A stretch of DNA of 64,000 bases from Basidiobolus ranarum (lineage: Eukaryota > Basidiobolomycota > Basidiobolomycetes > Basidiobolales), in contig JASJQH010000001.1 in assembly GCA_040143965.1 (NCBI GenBank), positions 22,151 to 86,150 on the forward strand. The letters are read 5' to 3'. Below, piece by piece: positions 38,431 through 48,937 of this stretch. The position numbers were made by a program, and so were the translations under genes. A model generated the notes under the pieces. That model worked only from the letters and a program-made list of their open reading frames with translations. It searched no databases and had not been told where the DNA came from. Position 1 is the first letter of the stretch. Each line of letters starts with the position of its first letter.

Positions 38431-38712
38431 TTAGATGCCCAACTTGGTACGTCTCCAGTGTCTACGCTTGGCGTTGTATCTAATTGTGTTATCGGTTCTC
38501 AAACGGATCCAGTGAGGAATGGGTCTGTTCTGCTTTTGCTTCTTACCAAGAATGCGCTTGGTCTTGAATGACTTTTGGGAGGGCTGCGAAAGATATGCAC
38601 ATTAGTATAAGTGGAACATTGAGTTGGGTGTTGTCGTTATTTCTACTCTTATATATGTTGAGTCTATAGCTATTAGATGGATGTACTTGTGTATCCAAAA
38701 TTTACTCACCAT
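38431..38712 (-). CDS. RPL39: 60S ribosomal protein eL39
   Basis: Small core protein lining the peptide exit tunnel. Exons 38712-38710 and 38583-38431 give 51 aa, the universal eL39 length, starting [19 protein letters not shown] and ending [11 protein letters not shown]. The first coding exon is the bare ATG, followed by a 126 nt intron, nearly the longest in the window. A split right after the start codon is also known for other fungal RPL39 genes. I looked for box C/D signatures in the intron and saw none. The gene is in tandem with eL36 upstream. Confidence 0.96.
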
Positions 38713-39108
38713 TGTGACAATAAGCCGGGAAGGAAGAGCTCTCGTCAGAAAGATCGTCCGAGTGATAAAGCTTGAATGCAGTCGGTCCAAGATCTGGGGT
38801 GCTTGATAAATAGGGCTGTATATGGAGTAATTCGAATTAAATTAACTAATATCAAAACACAAACTTATGAATCAACAGGGCAAATTGAAGCCAAATATCA
38901 TATTTATCTGCAACTTCACATGATATTTATCTCCAACTTTACAAATGATCATATATCTAATATGTTACAGCAAGCAGAGAATCACTTTAGCATCAGAAAA
39001 CCGGTGTGCAAAACGAATGCGACATATTACAATCAAATTTGAAAAGTTTATTTTGAAATTTTGATGTTTCAAAGTGTATAGAAGGGGGTAATTTAACAGG
39101 CAAGAAAA
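38713..39108. other. intergenic between eL36 3' end and eL39 promoter
   Basis: About 400 bases; it presumably holds the eL39 promoter and the eL36 3' end. No clear element or gene is seen. Confidence 0.5.
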
Positions 39109-39523
39109 TTAATGAGCACGACGAGATTCGGCGATGACATTGGACATCTCCTCAACCTTGGCCTTGGCACGGATGAATGTACCGAGTCTCTTCTTGGCAA
39201 GCTTACGAGCACGCTTATCCTTGGAGTTTTTCAACAATTCCATGATACGACGTTCATAAGGAGCGAAACCAGCAACTTCACGGACGATTTCACGGACGAA
39301 CTTAACGCGGTTGGAAGCAACCTAAAGAAATAATTCGCGATCAGTTAATGCTTCACTAACGTTTGGTGTATCTTCGAATACCATCGGGATCCATCCATTA
39401 CAACATGATAAATAGCGAACTTACCCCCTTCTTGTGGGAAGGCTTGACCTTCAACTCACGACGAGTGGTGATGTGACCATGGTTAGCACCAAGGATGATA
39501 CCGGATCTTTTAATGACGGCCAT
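39109..39523 (-). CDS. RPL36: 60S ribosomal protein eL36
   Basis: Large-subunit ribosomal protein. Exons 39523-39425 and 39321-39109 give 103 aa. It shows the expected GLNHGHxTT-type region ([22 protein letters not shown]), then [20 protein letters not shown] and [20 protein letters not shown], ending [10 protein letters not shown]. The 103 nt intron is longer than most here, as in the eL39 gene. The upstream region has two CACGTG boxes. Codon usage is C/G-ended at many positions, fitting high expression. Confidence 0.96.
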
Positions 39524-39877
39524 GTTTATCAACTCTTCAAACGAAAATACACGTTTCGTCGTGGAAGAAATAAGAGAAGGAGCAATCTACGAGGGCGTTC
39601 TTGGTGGTCATAAAGCTTCCAAATCCATCAAGTCGAACCTTTTTTTGCATATCACGTGTTGAAGTTCGAATTTTTTTTATTCTTTTATTTTCCTTTTTTC
39701 TTGGAAATATTGGTCATAGTTATATCGCTTTTAATCACGTGATTTCGATGGAATCATAAATCCAGTTGAATCTTCATGGGGATGGATGAGGTGAATGGGG
39801 GGAGGAAAATGATAAAGATCGTTAGGAGGCACTTGGAGTGTTCCAACATATTAAAGTGACCTAGTACGCTATTTACC
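39524..39877. promoter_or_regulatory. shared promoter region with two CACGTG boxes
   Basis: Divergent region between eL36 and the small rightward gene. CACGTG occurs at 39653-39658 and at 39736-39741; the second sits in the 12-base palindrome AATCACGTGATT (39733-39744). T-runs flank the first. CACGTG is the core recognised by Cbf1-type bHLH factors, which regulate ribosomal protein genes in many fungi. Its role here is inferred. Confidence 0.55.
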
Positions 39878-40327
39878 ATGGTTAATGGACAATTTATGTG
39901 CTCTAGATTTTTTCATCAATCGAAGGGTTTATTCATGAGGCTAGAGCCATTAATACTCAGTACCTTAACCATCCAAAATTCTGTTACAACTCAGGAGTTA
40001 CGGGAGGTTTGTCGTTCAGTAGAGAAAGTGGATAAAGAGATTGATAAAGCGATACTTTTACTTGAAAAAGAGAAATTAATCACTCGAGTTAGTGAACCAA
40101 CCGTTAAGAATACTTCAAATTATGTTGGTCCGGGTGGTTTAAGTGCTGAACAGGCAAGCTTTATTTCAGCTATGGAATAATTAATTTGGGGTTTGGAATG
40201 TTCATTGATTATTTACACTTTATCGTAGATATTTAATAAGGTTCAAGAAGCTAAACGAAGAGACGAAGAACATGGTCTTTATAAGCCATCAAACCTTCGC
40301 GAAGATATCAAGTGGAGAATGATATAA
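39878..40327 (+). CDS. unrecognised small protein, possible winged-helix
   Basis: I do not recognise this family. Exon 1 (39878-40153) encodes a short N-terminus, then helical sequence with a winged-helix feel (QNSVTTQELREVCRSVEKVD, AILLLEKEKLITRV). Exon 2 (40229-40327) adds IFNKVQEAKRRDEEHGLYKP and ends DIKWRMI. Joining them needs a GC-AG intron (CAG|GCAAGC..CGTAG, 75 nt), giving 124 aa. If unspliced the frame stops at 40180 (100 aa). The downstream exon is preceded by a good acceptor and looks conserved-type, so I favour splicing. It may also begin at the internal methionine in GLFMRLEP. Confidence 0.6.
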
Positions 40328-40750
40328 GCCATTTACACCTAGAGGTTATTTTGATGTTCTATCAGTTTACAGAAATAAATCTATTCTCTGGCGTAACAAT
40401 CCATTGGAGGATATGGGTTCATATTGAGATTTTATTCAAATTAGCTTTCTATCAAAATCTATTCTTTAAGGTAAACAAATTTCTTCCACGCGTTGTTCGA
40501 TTAAAAAGTAAAATAATTATCAAACAAAAGCAATCTATGATTTTATTAGCCAGAGGGATGAGGTTAATAATGAGAGATGATGGAGGGAGGGAGAGAAGGA
40601 ACACAATGGCTTTACTTCTGTGTACTGGAAGACGATGGTAACAAATTCTTGACTTGAATTTGATGTAACGGATACTGTGTGTGCTTTGAAGAAGACTTAT
40701 GATTACATAATAAGTGGAGGAATCGAAGGGGCTTGGAGATGCAGTATTCT
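40328..40750. other. intergenic, convergent small gene / RAD23
   Basis: About 420 bases of 3' flanking DNA. I see nothing in it. Confidence 0.55.
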
Positions 40751-42290
40751 TTAAAATCCACTGTCAAACAAATAATTGGCAGCTAATTCCTCATTTTTAT
40801 CGCAAGCAAAGTAGGCCTCAGTGGCGGTTTCACGATCAAATCCTAGAGCGACCAGCTATGGTAGAGATGTTAATATATTTCTTATGAATATTGTATTAAA
40901 TACTTCTGTAAAACTCTACCCTGTCTATGGCTTCCTTCTCTTGGTCGGAGATTTGAATATATTGCATTTCTGGTTCTTCAGGATCGTAGTCTTCATCATC
41001 ATCCATGTCATCATTATCAGCACTTAACAATTGGAAGAAGGTGTCCTGATTCTCATTGATCAGCTGGAGAAGTTCAGGGTTAGCTTGACCAAGTTGTTGT
41101 AAAAGAGGTTGAAGTAACTCTGGGTTTTGTTGAACAAGTTGACGTAATTGCTGGAACTGTGGCTGGCTTGTAAGATACGAGAGATCAGCATCCTCCTCGT
41201 CCTGTTCTTCCATAGCGGCGGCATGTTCAGCTGCTGCAGTGAAAAGATTTTGAGGTTGACCTGGAGGATAGCATAAGGACAGTGTTACAATCGTGTATTG
41301 ATTGAAAGGAGTTAAAAGAAACTATAATTACGAAGGCTAGAGGCCGTGACTTCACGCTCTGGATGCTCAGGAATACCCTATTATATATCCCATGAGTATT
41401 TGTGACAATGATTAATATATATTTGTATTTCTAGAAACAAACATTCATCAAGTATTCCACTGCCCTATCAGGGTTATTGAAACTAGCACGCATTGCTTTT
41501 GTTATCTTTTCACGTTCGAATCCCATTTCCAACATATGTGAAATAGCTGCTTCATGCTCAGGCCCAGTTGCTTGAGTTCATAAGTTAGTTCGGGTAGTAT
41601 CATAAAAACATGCATACAAAAGAAGTACCTAATTCTGCATCTACATTAGTAGCATTTTGGGTATTAGTGGGTGGTCTAGGGGCAGGTGTGTCATCTGGTT
41701 TGTCCTCAGAATTAGTTTGACGCTGATTAATTCGGGTGGGTGCCTGAGGGGTTTGAACTAGGACAGCAGGTGGGGCAGGTGTGGCTGGAGTGGCGGTGGT
41801 GGTAGCAGCTGAAGCAGCAGGTTGGGCTTTTGGCTGATTAAAAGTTACAAATTAGTCTATATGAAGCGATGTTTTCAAAGAATAGATGAATTGCTAGTAC
41901 CTTTGACACCATGACAACCATAAAGTCTCTTTCGGTAGCGTTATATTCTGAAACTAACTTATCATCGACCAAGATTTTGCCTGAAATATTTCGTAACGTA
42001 AAAGAATATATCAACTATAAATAATCTCGCTAAATACGCGGAAAGAAGAGTAGTTTTATATAGGAACCAAAAATTACCAGAGAAAATCAACTTTTGTTGA
42101 GCTACCGGATAGCCTTGGCTTTGCTCAATCTTCTCCTTCAAGTTCGAAACCTAATATTTCCCCAGGTAAAGTTAATTTCTCAGGTACTTTGGTTGTGTCA
42201 ATTACTTTCTCTCTCAAAATTTACCTTGTCTTCAGGTTCTACCTCGATTTGAAATTGCTTCTGTTGTAAGGTCTTGATAGTAAGCTTCAT
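40751..42290 (-). CDS. RAD23: UBL-UBA ubiquitin receptor Rad23
   Basis: Shuttle factor that carries ubiquitinated substrates to the proteasome and partners XPC/Rad4 in nucleotide excision repair. Exons are 42290-42225, 42150-42078, 41980-41901, 41833-41629, 41570-41443, 41377-41332, 41260-40920 and 40855-40751, giving 347 aa. Layout: ubiquitin-like domain (1-73, [20 protein letters not shown]), Ala/Pro/Thr linker, UBA1 ([20 protein letters not shown]), XPC-binding domain ([20 protein letters not shown]), acidic stretch, and C-terminal UBA2 ([20 protein letters not shown]). All four domains are intact. A CACGTG box (42386-42391) lies about 100 bases upstream. Confidence 0.96.
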
Positions 42291-42664
42291 AATGCACCGT
42301 TTTTTTGGTTGAATAAGTTGAACTAGTAAGTAGTTGTTGAGCGTTTAAAGCGAGACCATATTGGAGAAATCTCGACCTTGGCGATCACGTGAGGCGACAC
42401 TGTCCCCCTCGAAAATTTGGTTATGACGACGTGCGCTAATGGATTTTTTTTTGTGCGGCACGAGTTCAGCAAAAAATCAATATTTTTTTTGTGAATGGGC
42501 GGTGCCTGCATCATATTATGAGTGATGTTTACTAATGGTTCGGTGAAAGTGGATCATATATTATTAATCAAGTATTCAACCTCACTTCAAGGTTGATTGG
42601 AGGGTTTATTGGAATGCACAGAAACAATGCTCAGAAAAATGCTAATGTTGGATCAGGAAAAGGT
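42291..42664. promoter_or_regulatory. RAD23 promoter region
   Basis: About 370 bases between RAD23 and the 3' end of the aminopeptidase gene, both on the minus strand. It contains GATCACGTGAGG (CACGTG at 42386-42391) and long T-runs near 42445-42490. Confidence 0.5.
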
Positions 42665-44795
42665 TTATAATGGTGAGGTTTCACGGATGAGCCAGTCATA
42701 AGCCAACTTGTTGTTTTCGAGAAGAGGTGCAATCTTTGTACGAGTGAGTGTGTGGTAATCATTGACCCACTTGAGTTCTTCGGAATTGAGCAATGAGCTC
42801 TGAATCAACTTACGCATCATAGGTACTAGGGTGATGTGCTCAAACCCGAGGTAGCTGCGGTTACCAAAGTTGTAGGATGTCTTCTCTTCGCGGATCAACA
42901 AGATATTCTCGATACGGATACCGAATTTGCCATCTTCATAGTAGCCAGGTTCATCCGTGACAGTCATACCTTTAGAGAGGCCAACTTCATTTGCGCTAGC
43001 ACGGATCGCAATTCCGTGTGGTCCTTCGTGGACGTTTAAGAATGAACCTACTCCGTGTCCAGTGCCATGACGGAAATCAAGTCCAGCCTTCCAGAGGCTA
43101 CTTCTGGAAAAGGCATCGATTTGATACCCGGTGGTTCCTTGGGGGAAAACGAGGGTATCGAGGGCGATATGTCCCTTGAGTACTCTAGTATAACATTCAC
43201 GTTCATACTCGGTAGGATTAGTGAAATGAATGGTACGAGTGACATCAGTTGTACCATCAAGATACTGAGCTCCAGAGTCGCAAAGATAAATTTGGTTCTT
43301 GTCAATAATGGAGCATGTCTCCTTTTCTGGTTTGTAATGAATGATTGCACCGTTGGGACCGGTGGAGGAGATGGTATCGAAGCTGAGGTCAAAGAAATCG
43401 GCTTGTTCTCTTCTGAATTGTTCAAGCTTGTCAGCTCCATCGACCTCACTGATATTGGTATTACCCTTATTAATCAACTCATCTTCCAACCAGGCAAAGT
43501 AGCTGATCAAAGCAGCGGCGTCTCTAAGATGACACTGTCTCATACCCTCAAGCTCGACTTCGTTCTTAATACTCTTGGCATCACCAATTGGTGAGCGAAG
43601 TTCATGCACATTCTCGGCTCCGATGGTTTCGTACAAAGCGAAACTGGCCCTGTTGGCCATGAGAAGTTTCTAACACACCACACAAAGTTTAGTTTATCGT
43701 TTGATAGCTTAAAAACTAGTTAATATATGAAATCTACCTTTTTCTCGGTAGCGGCTTGAACTGAAGTTTGCTTGAGTTGTTCCCAGATAGCATTATAAGG
43801 GTGAACCTGAACATTAGCACCAATGTGTGCCTTAACCTATGTATAGGAATATAACTTAGTACAATGGTGGATCATATTCTGTGTGTAAGACTACTAACCT
43901 CATCTGTAAGCTTCTCCTCATTGATATATAAGATAGCCTCTTTCTCAGTGATCAAGGCATAAGAAAAGAAGACTGGATTACATTGAATATCGTTACCACG
44001 CAAGTTGAAAAGCCAAGCGATTTCGTCCAAAGCAGAGACAACAAAGCCATAAGCATTATGCTTTTGAAATTGCTCTCTGAGTTGTTCAAGTTTATCTTCA
44101 ACTGATTGACCAGCGTACTTGATAGGATGAACAAAGATTTTGTTGGAGGGGAAGTTTGGTTGGTCTTCCCATATACGGTCGACTAAATTTTCATGAATAG
44201 TGACCAAAGAAGAGTTGACACTTTGTAACTCGTCGCTAAGTTTTCTAGCTTCAGGAGCAGCGATGAGTTTAGGGTCAATACCTACTCGGGAGCCAGCAGG
44301 AAGATTTTTAACCACATACTCTTGCCAGGTAGGTACTTCTGGAAGTCCTTGCTTCATAAGAGTCCAATTGGAATCAAGTTGCTGTGATGCTTGAAGGAAG
44401 TAACGACCGTCAGTAAAAAGAGCGGCAGCTTCGGTGGAGACGACAGCACAGCCAGCAGATCCAGTGAAACCGGAGATGTAAGGTCTACGATTGTCACAAT
44501 CAGCAGTATACTCACTCTGGTGAGCATCTTCACTTGGGATAATATAAGCTTGGACGTTATATTCTTTCTTAGCCATAAGCTCTCTGAGCTTAGCTAAGCG
44601 TTCGGTAGTATTGATAGCTGGCATATTGGTGGAGTAAAAATGTTCAAACCGAGTGTTTAAACGAAGCTTATTTGAAAGGTACTGAGGGTTTTTGTATTTA
44701 TAAGCAAACTGAGTTGTGGGTATAGAAGCAGCAGTACTTCTGACGTTACCGACAACAGAAAAGCTAGGTATACAATTCTTGAACAGAAATCGCAT
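42665..44795 (-). CDS. Xaa-Pro aminopeptidase P (M24B), likely mitochondrial form
   Basis: Manganese-dependent peptidase removing N-terminal residues ahead of proline. Exons are 44795-43899, 43836-43738 and 43669-42665, giving 666 aa. Two creatinase-like N-domains ([25 protein letters not shown]) precede the M24 fold. Metal ligands are visible in [17 protein letters not shown] (two Asp), [18 protein letters not shown] (His), [18 protein letters not shown] (two Glu). The first ~58 residues ([20 protein letters not shown] and beyond) are basic and Ser-rich, like a mitochondrial presequence. An internal Met (start of PAINTTERL, at 44623) would give the standard cytosolic length. Two products from one gene are possible. 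An in-frame TTG at 44837 is not a start. Confidence 0.95.
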
Positions 44796-45321
44796 GATTT
44801 TAACAAATATTGTTTTCTCGAAGGACGAGAATGCCAATCAACTTTTTTAGGTTGCGTAATTTTGTCACGTTTTATCGTGATTGGTAAAGTTGGATTATAT
44901 ATATGTGTACAATAAATATAGTATAAAATAAGGTGGTTACTTGAATAAGGATGACCTAGCCAATGAAGTCGAGAGAATTAGGTTTTGTTCTCGGATAGAT
45001 GTACAATGATGTGCCACTGTGCATGGAGCGCAAACCGAGAGAGGCAGCTGGTAGATCAGGTCATGTCACTTCGGTGTTACTGTGAAGATTTGTGTCGATC
45101 TGTGAGTTCATACGCAAAGCAACAATGTTGGGATGGCAAGCTGGTGTTTATTTAAATTAGTGATCAATATTGCAAACAAATGAAAGCTAAAACGGCCAAC
45201 AAGCTTCATTGATAACATTAAATATCCAAGAACCAAGCTCTTCAAACGAAACGTATATTCTAATGACAAGTGTGAAACAAGATAAAAATGGCGAATGAGA
45301 AGTGTAAGTGGAATGTACATA
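44796..45321. other. intergenic between aminopeptidase promoter and DUF2433-RRM 3' end
   Basis: About 525 bases. The first ~150 probably hold the aminopeptidase promoter (a (TA)n box near 44895). No gene is seen. Confidence 0.5.
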
Positions 45322-48309
45322 TCAATCAAATGAGGAAAAGCTACGACCTCTCCCACGCCCTCTGGATCTTCCACGACCTCGGAAATTAGGTATCCTAGAA
45401 GGGTCGCTGTCGTCATAATGACCGTCATAGCCACCTCGTCTAGATGGGTTGACCAATGTACGAGGTCGATTGAAAGTTTGCTCGCGGTGCTCGGCTCTGT
45501 TGATTTTAAGTATACCAGCATTCCATTCACAGCCATCGTGTCTTAGTCCACGCTCCATACTTTCTGGATCTTTGAAATCAACAAAACAAAAAGCTCTTTG
45601 TTGTCCAGTGTGACGATCATGTACCAACTTCACTTGATTGATTGCGCTCCGCAAACTTCCAAAAATCCCTTTCACATCCTCATCTGTATATGGAGTTTTA
45701 TTGAATCCTCCGACCCATATAGTATATGGCCCTGTGGATGGGGTAGGGGCTGTCTTTACGGGATCCGCATCTGCCCAAACACTTGCACTAGCTCCCACTC
45801 CAGACTTGGTTGACGGGGTGGTTTCATCCTCACTAAAATCCATAGCTGGGGAGCCTCTCGAAGCAGCAGTTGATAAGGCTGGGTCATTTTGAGCGTTTAG
45901 ATCGACCCAGCTTCCATTTTCTTCAAACACATCTTCACTCCAATCTATCATATGACCCTTTGAGATATTCTCTGGTAAATCCTCATCCCAATTCATGGGC
46001 CCGTCAAACACCGGTTCATCCCAGTTCATTTGACCTACGTCCTCAGATACAACATCATCCCAGCTAGAAGCACATTTGTGATCTTCATTATCTTGCTTGA
46101 CTGCATTACCATTGGACTCGAGTTGGATTTTTGGTGGTGTTTGATTTGTGAGAGTTTCCATGGTGCCGTTCCTGGTTGGTGTGGAGACCTCATGCTCTGT
46201 TGACACCCGAGTAAGTTTGGTTAGTTAATACAAAATTAACTCGAAGATACCCTGAAATCGTATTACCATCTTTCTCAACCCCGTTGGTGGTTGTTGTGCT
46301 ACTAACGGTTGACTTCGTTTTAGTTTGAAGCTTCAAAGCATTTTTTAAACGATGGCCAAAATCGATTCCTGCGAAAGATATTAAATTAAGTACTCGCTGA
46401 GGTCGTCGTAATATATCTAGAGCTTACCAGTAGATTTGGTTTCAGCGGCGATAGAGCCATTTGAAATATCCAAAATTAAAGAACCTTTGGTCGGCTCAGG
46501 CAACCCAAATGTCCAAAAGTTCTCTAAAAGACTCTCCGTTTCGGGTAGAGTATTCAAAGCGGCCAATCCACTTTTCAACCATTGTACTTGCTGGGGGCTG
46601 ATTTTGAAAGTTAAGATTTGTTGCTCTAGTAGAATAATTCAAGCTAAGTGAGGATTACCTGTGGCTATTTTCAATATCTACTCTGATCTTCTCCCAGATC
46701 TCCACGAGACTGGATCGAGCTTTTACCAGTTTCTCTTGGTAGGTTTGAGGATCCGCCAAGATTGATGTTTCAGTGTAGCTTAAGCAGTACTTTGCATTTT
46801 CCTCAGGGGAAATAGCATAATCTACCTGGTAACAATTTCGAATTTAATTTAAGAAATTGGTTGGGACAAAGTTCACGTTAGCTTACATTAAGTGTGTGTG
46901 CAAGTTGAGCAATGACTTCATGTTTGGTTGGGGCAACTGTAGCCATTAGAATTCGCACTTCCGATGGGTCGTAAACCTTAAGAATTGTCAAAATAAATGA
47001 TTTGAATTACAACGAATTGATCAGACTTGCGTATACCTTTTGAGCCGTGTCGATCAACTTTCCCATACGCACAAGATTAATATACGAGCCAGTCAGTTGA
47101 TCTATGTAGAAGGAATATTAGCATTGATTTCGAAAGTTTCTCGCATTATCCTAGACAATATATTACTTTCGGGGACAAATAAACGTTGAAGTGAATAGTC
47201 ACCAGATATTCCCAACAGGCGTATTTTGTTTCCTCCTAACTCAATTACTCCGCTACTACCACTATGTAAAATGTGTAGTTGAGGAATAGCTATCTTTTCT
47301 TCAAGTAATTTTTCTACGATAACAGTGTCTTCATTAGCACCGTATATTGTATAAACAGGCACATCAAATTTCAAGGTGCCGGCAAGGACAGAAGAAAATT
47401 GGGAGAGTTCGGTACAGGTCGGCTGTTTACGAAGGCTATCCAAAGGTAAACTGTTCAATCTGACTTTTTCCTCTTTAGAGAGCAGTGGACTAGATAGAAT
47501 TATATTTCTCAACGAGCTAGATAAAGTATGAATTATTTACTGAAGGTATGTCTTTAAGGAGGCGCTCAATATAATAAAGTATGTGTTTTCCTACCTCTCT
47601 GGAATACGATTGCAGCTCCCGGTATCTAACAATATAAATAAAAGTTGAGGAAAAGTCGAAGAGAAGCTTCTTCACATAAAATTACCATAAAATCCAAATT
47701 CTCCACAATGAAGAACTGCAACTGCTTCATAGCGCTTTGCTAGTTGATTGAGGTAAGAGAAATTACCTAAAAATATCAAAAGGTTTATGAATATTCAATT
47801 CCTCTGTGAAATATATCATCTCGAGAAAAAAATCCTGTAGATGACTCAAATGGGTATGTGGAGAGAAAATGTACAGTAGATCTCAGAATCACATACCTCT
47901 AATATTAGCGATACAGAGTAGTCTTCCCGCTTGGGTATCGAATACTCTAACGTTTTTATTATCCATTTCTGATGAGTAGCTACTCTTCAGAGTAACTTCT
48001 GGTGCTTGGAGAGATTCTTTCTTTGAAGTAAAATCTAGGTTCTTCGCGTTAGTAATGTTGATAAAGATGAAATAAGTCGGGATTGTCTCATTTACTTTCT
48101 TTAGATTTATCGACTTGACTTTTGATGATGCTTGATACAACTTCTTCCGAGGATATCACTTGTGTATTTCCTGTTGCTGACCAATTTTGCCAGCTGGTGG
48201 CGTCGTACTGTGGTATGGATGAACTTTCAGAAGGGTCTCTTGATTTTGGGCTTCGAGTGTTTTTCGTTGTTGGTTTACGAAAATTCTTGACCTTTTGCTG
48301 CTCTGACAT
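45322..48309 (-). CDS. DUF2433 phosphoesterase-like + RRM RNA-binding protein
   Basis: A fungal-specific architecture: an N-terminal calcineurin-like phosphoesterase domain of the DUF2433 type and a C-terminal RRM. Eleven exons are 48309-48096, 48034-47897, 47766-47686, 47625-47595, 47516-47167, 47101-47037, 46976-46887, 46825-46659, 46597-46428, 46368-46267 and 46196-45322, giving 760 aa. The phosphoesterase part (~105-420) has LCIANIRGNFSYLNQL, VLHCGEFGFYD, VPVYTIYGANED and LLGISGDYSLQRL. The usual metal ligands look replaced (DxH is now NIRG; GD is now GE). The RRM (~630-710) has YTIWVGGFNKTPY (RNP2) and RAFCFVDF (RNP1). It ends in RGR repeats. Exon 4 is only 31 nt. The function is unknown; an RNA-linked pseudo-phosphoesterase is inferred. 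Confidence 0.85.
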
Positions 48310-48937
48310 TTAAAGAGAAGAAATAGAACTGAGAAGTACGAAAACTGGAACAATAAGCGAGTCTAATACGAATTCAACTCATTTAACACTAGATTTGATC
48401 CGAAATCAATAGTAGGTAATTTTTCACGTCACGAGTCCGAGAAATGGGTCACGATTTATTCAACGTATAATTTGTGCTTCATCTCACGTCTGTTTCCATT
48501 TAGAATTAATAGACGAATCTGGTGCACTCAGAGTATTGGTTTGAATGGGACCAAAGAAAGTTTGGTGTTCGTGATGATAAAAGTCAAATGAGTTTCAGGA
48601 TGGCACTGTCGAACAAACGGTCTTGAGTGTTTGTGGATTTATCTATGCTGTGGAGTGACTGAGTAAATGCGCTTCAATAGTAATTGGTTCACATTGGTTT
48701 ATTTGTGGTACTTTCCTTCGAAGTTCATTAGATAATTCTGTAGACTTGCTGCTATCAGGAGTTAAATAAATAAACAAATTACGGTGATTTGATATACTGA
48801 TATAGTCGATCTACAATTGGTCGCTTCCTACTAGTTCATGCAGTCATTCGATAGTTTATATAATACTATCTCTGATCCTGCGGCAATTTTACTCTTCACT
48901 AACAAATTATCCACTTGAGGTGTTTCCACGTAAAGTA
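48310..48937. promoter_or_regulatory. divergent promoter region, DUF2433-RRM / BRC1
   Basis: About 630 bases with no supported gene. TCACGTCACGAG and CTCACGTC occur near 48428 and 48484 but are not a clear known site. Confidence 0.45.

Noticed and set aside
38584-38709. snoRNA hosted by the eL39 intron
   Set aside because: No TGATGA/CTGA or H/ACA pattern is visible in the 126-nt intron.
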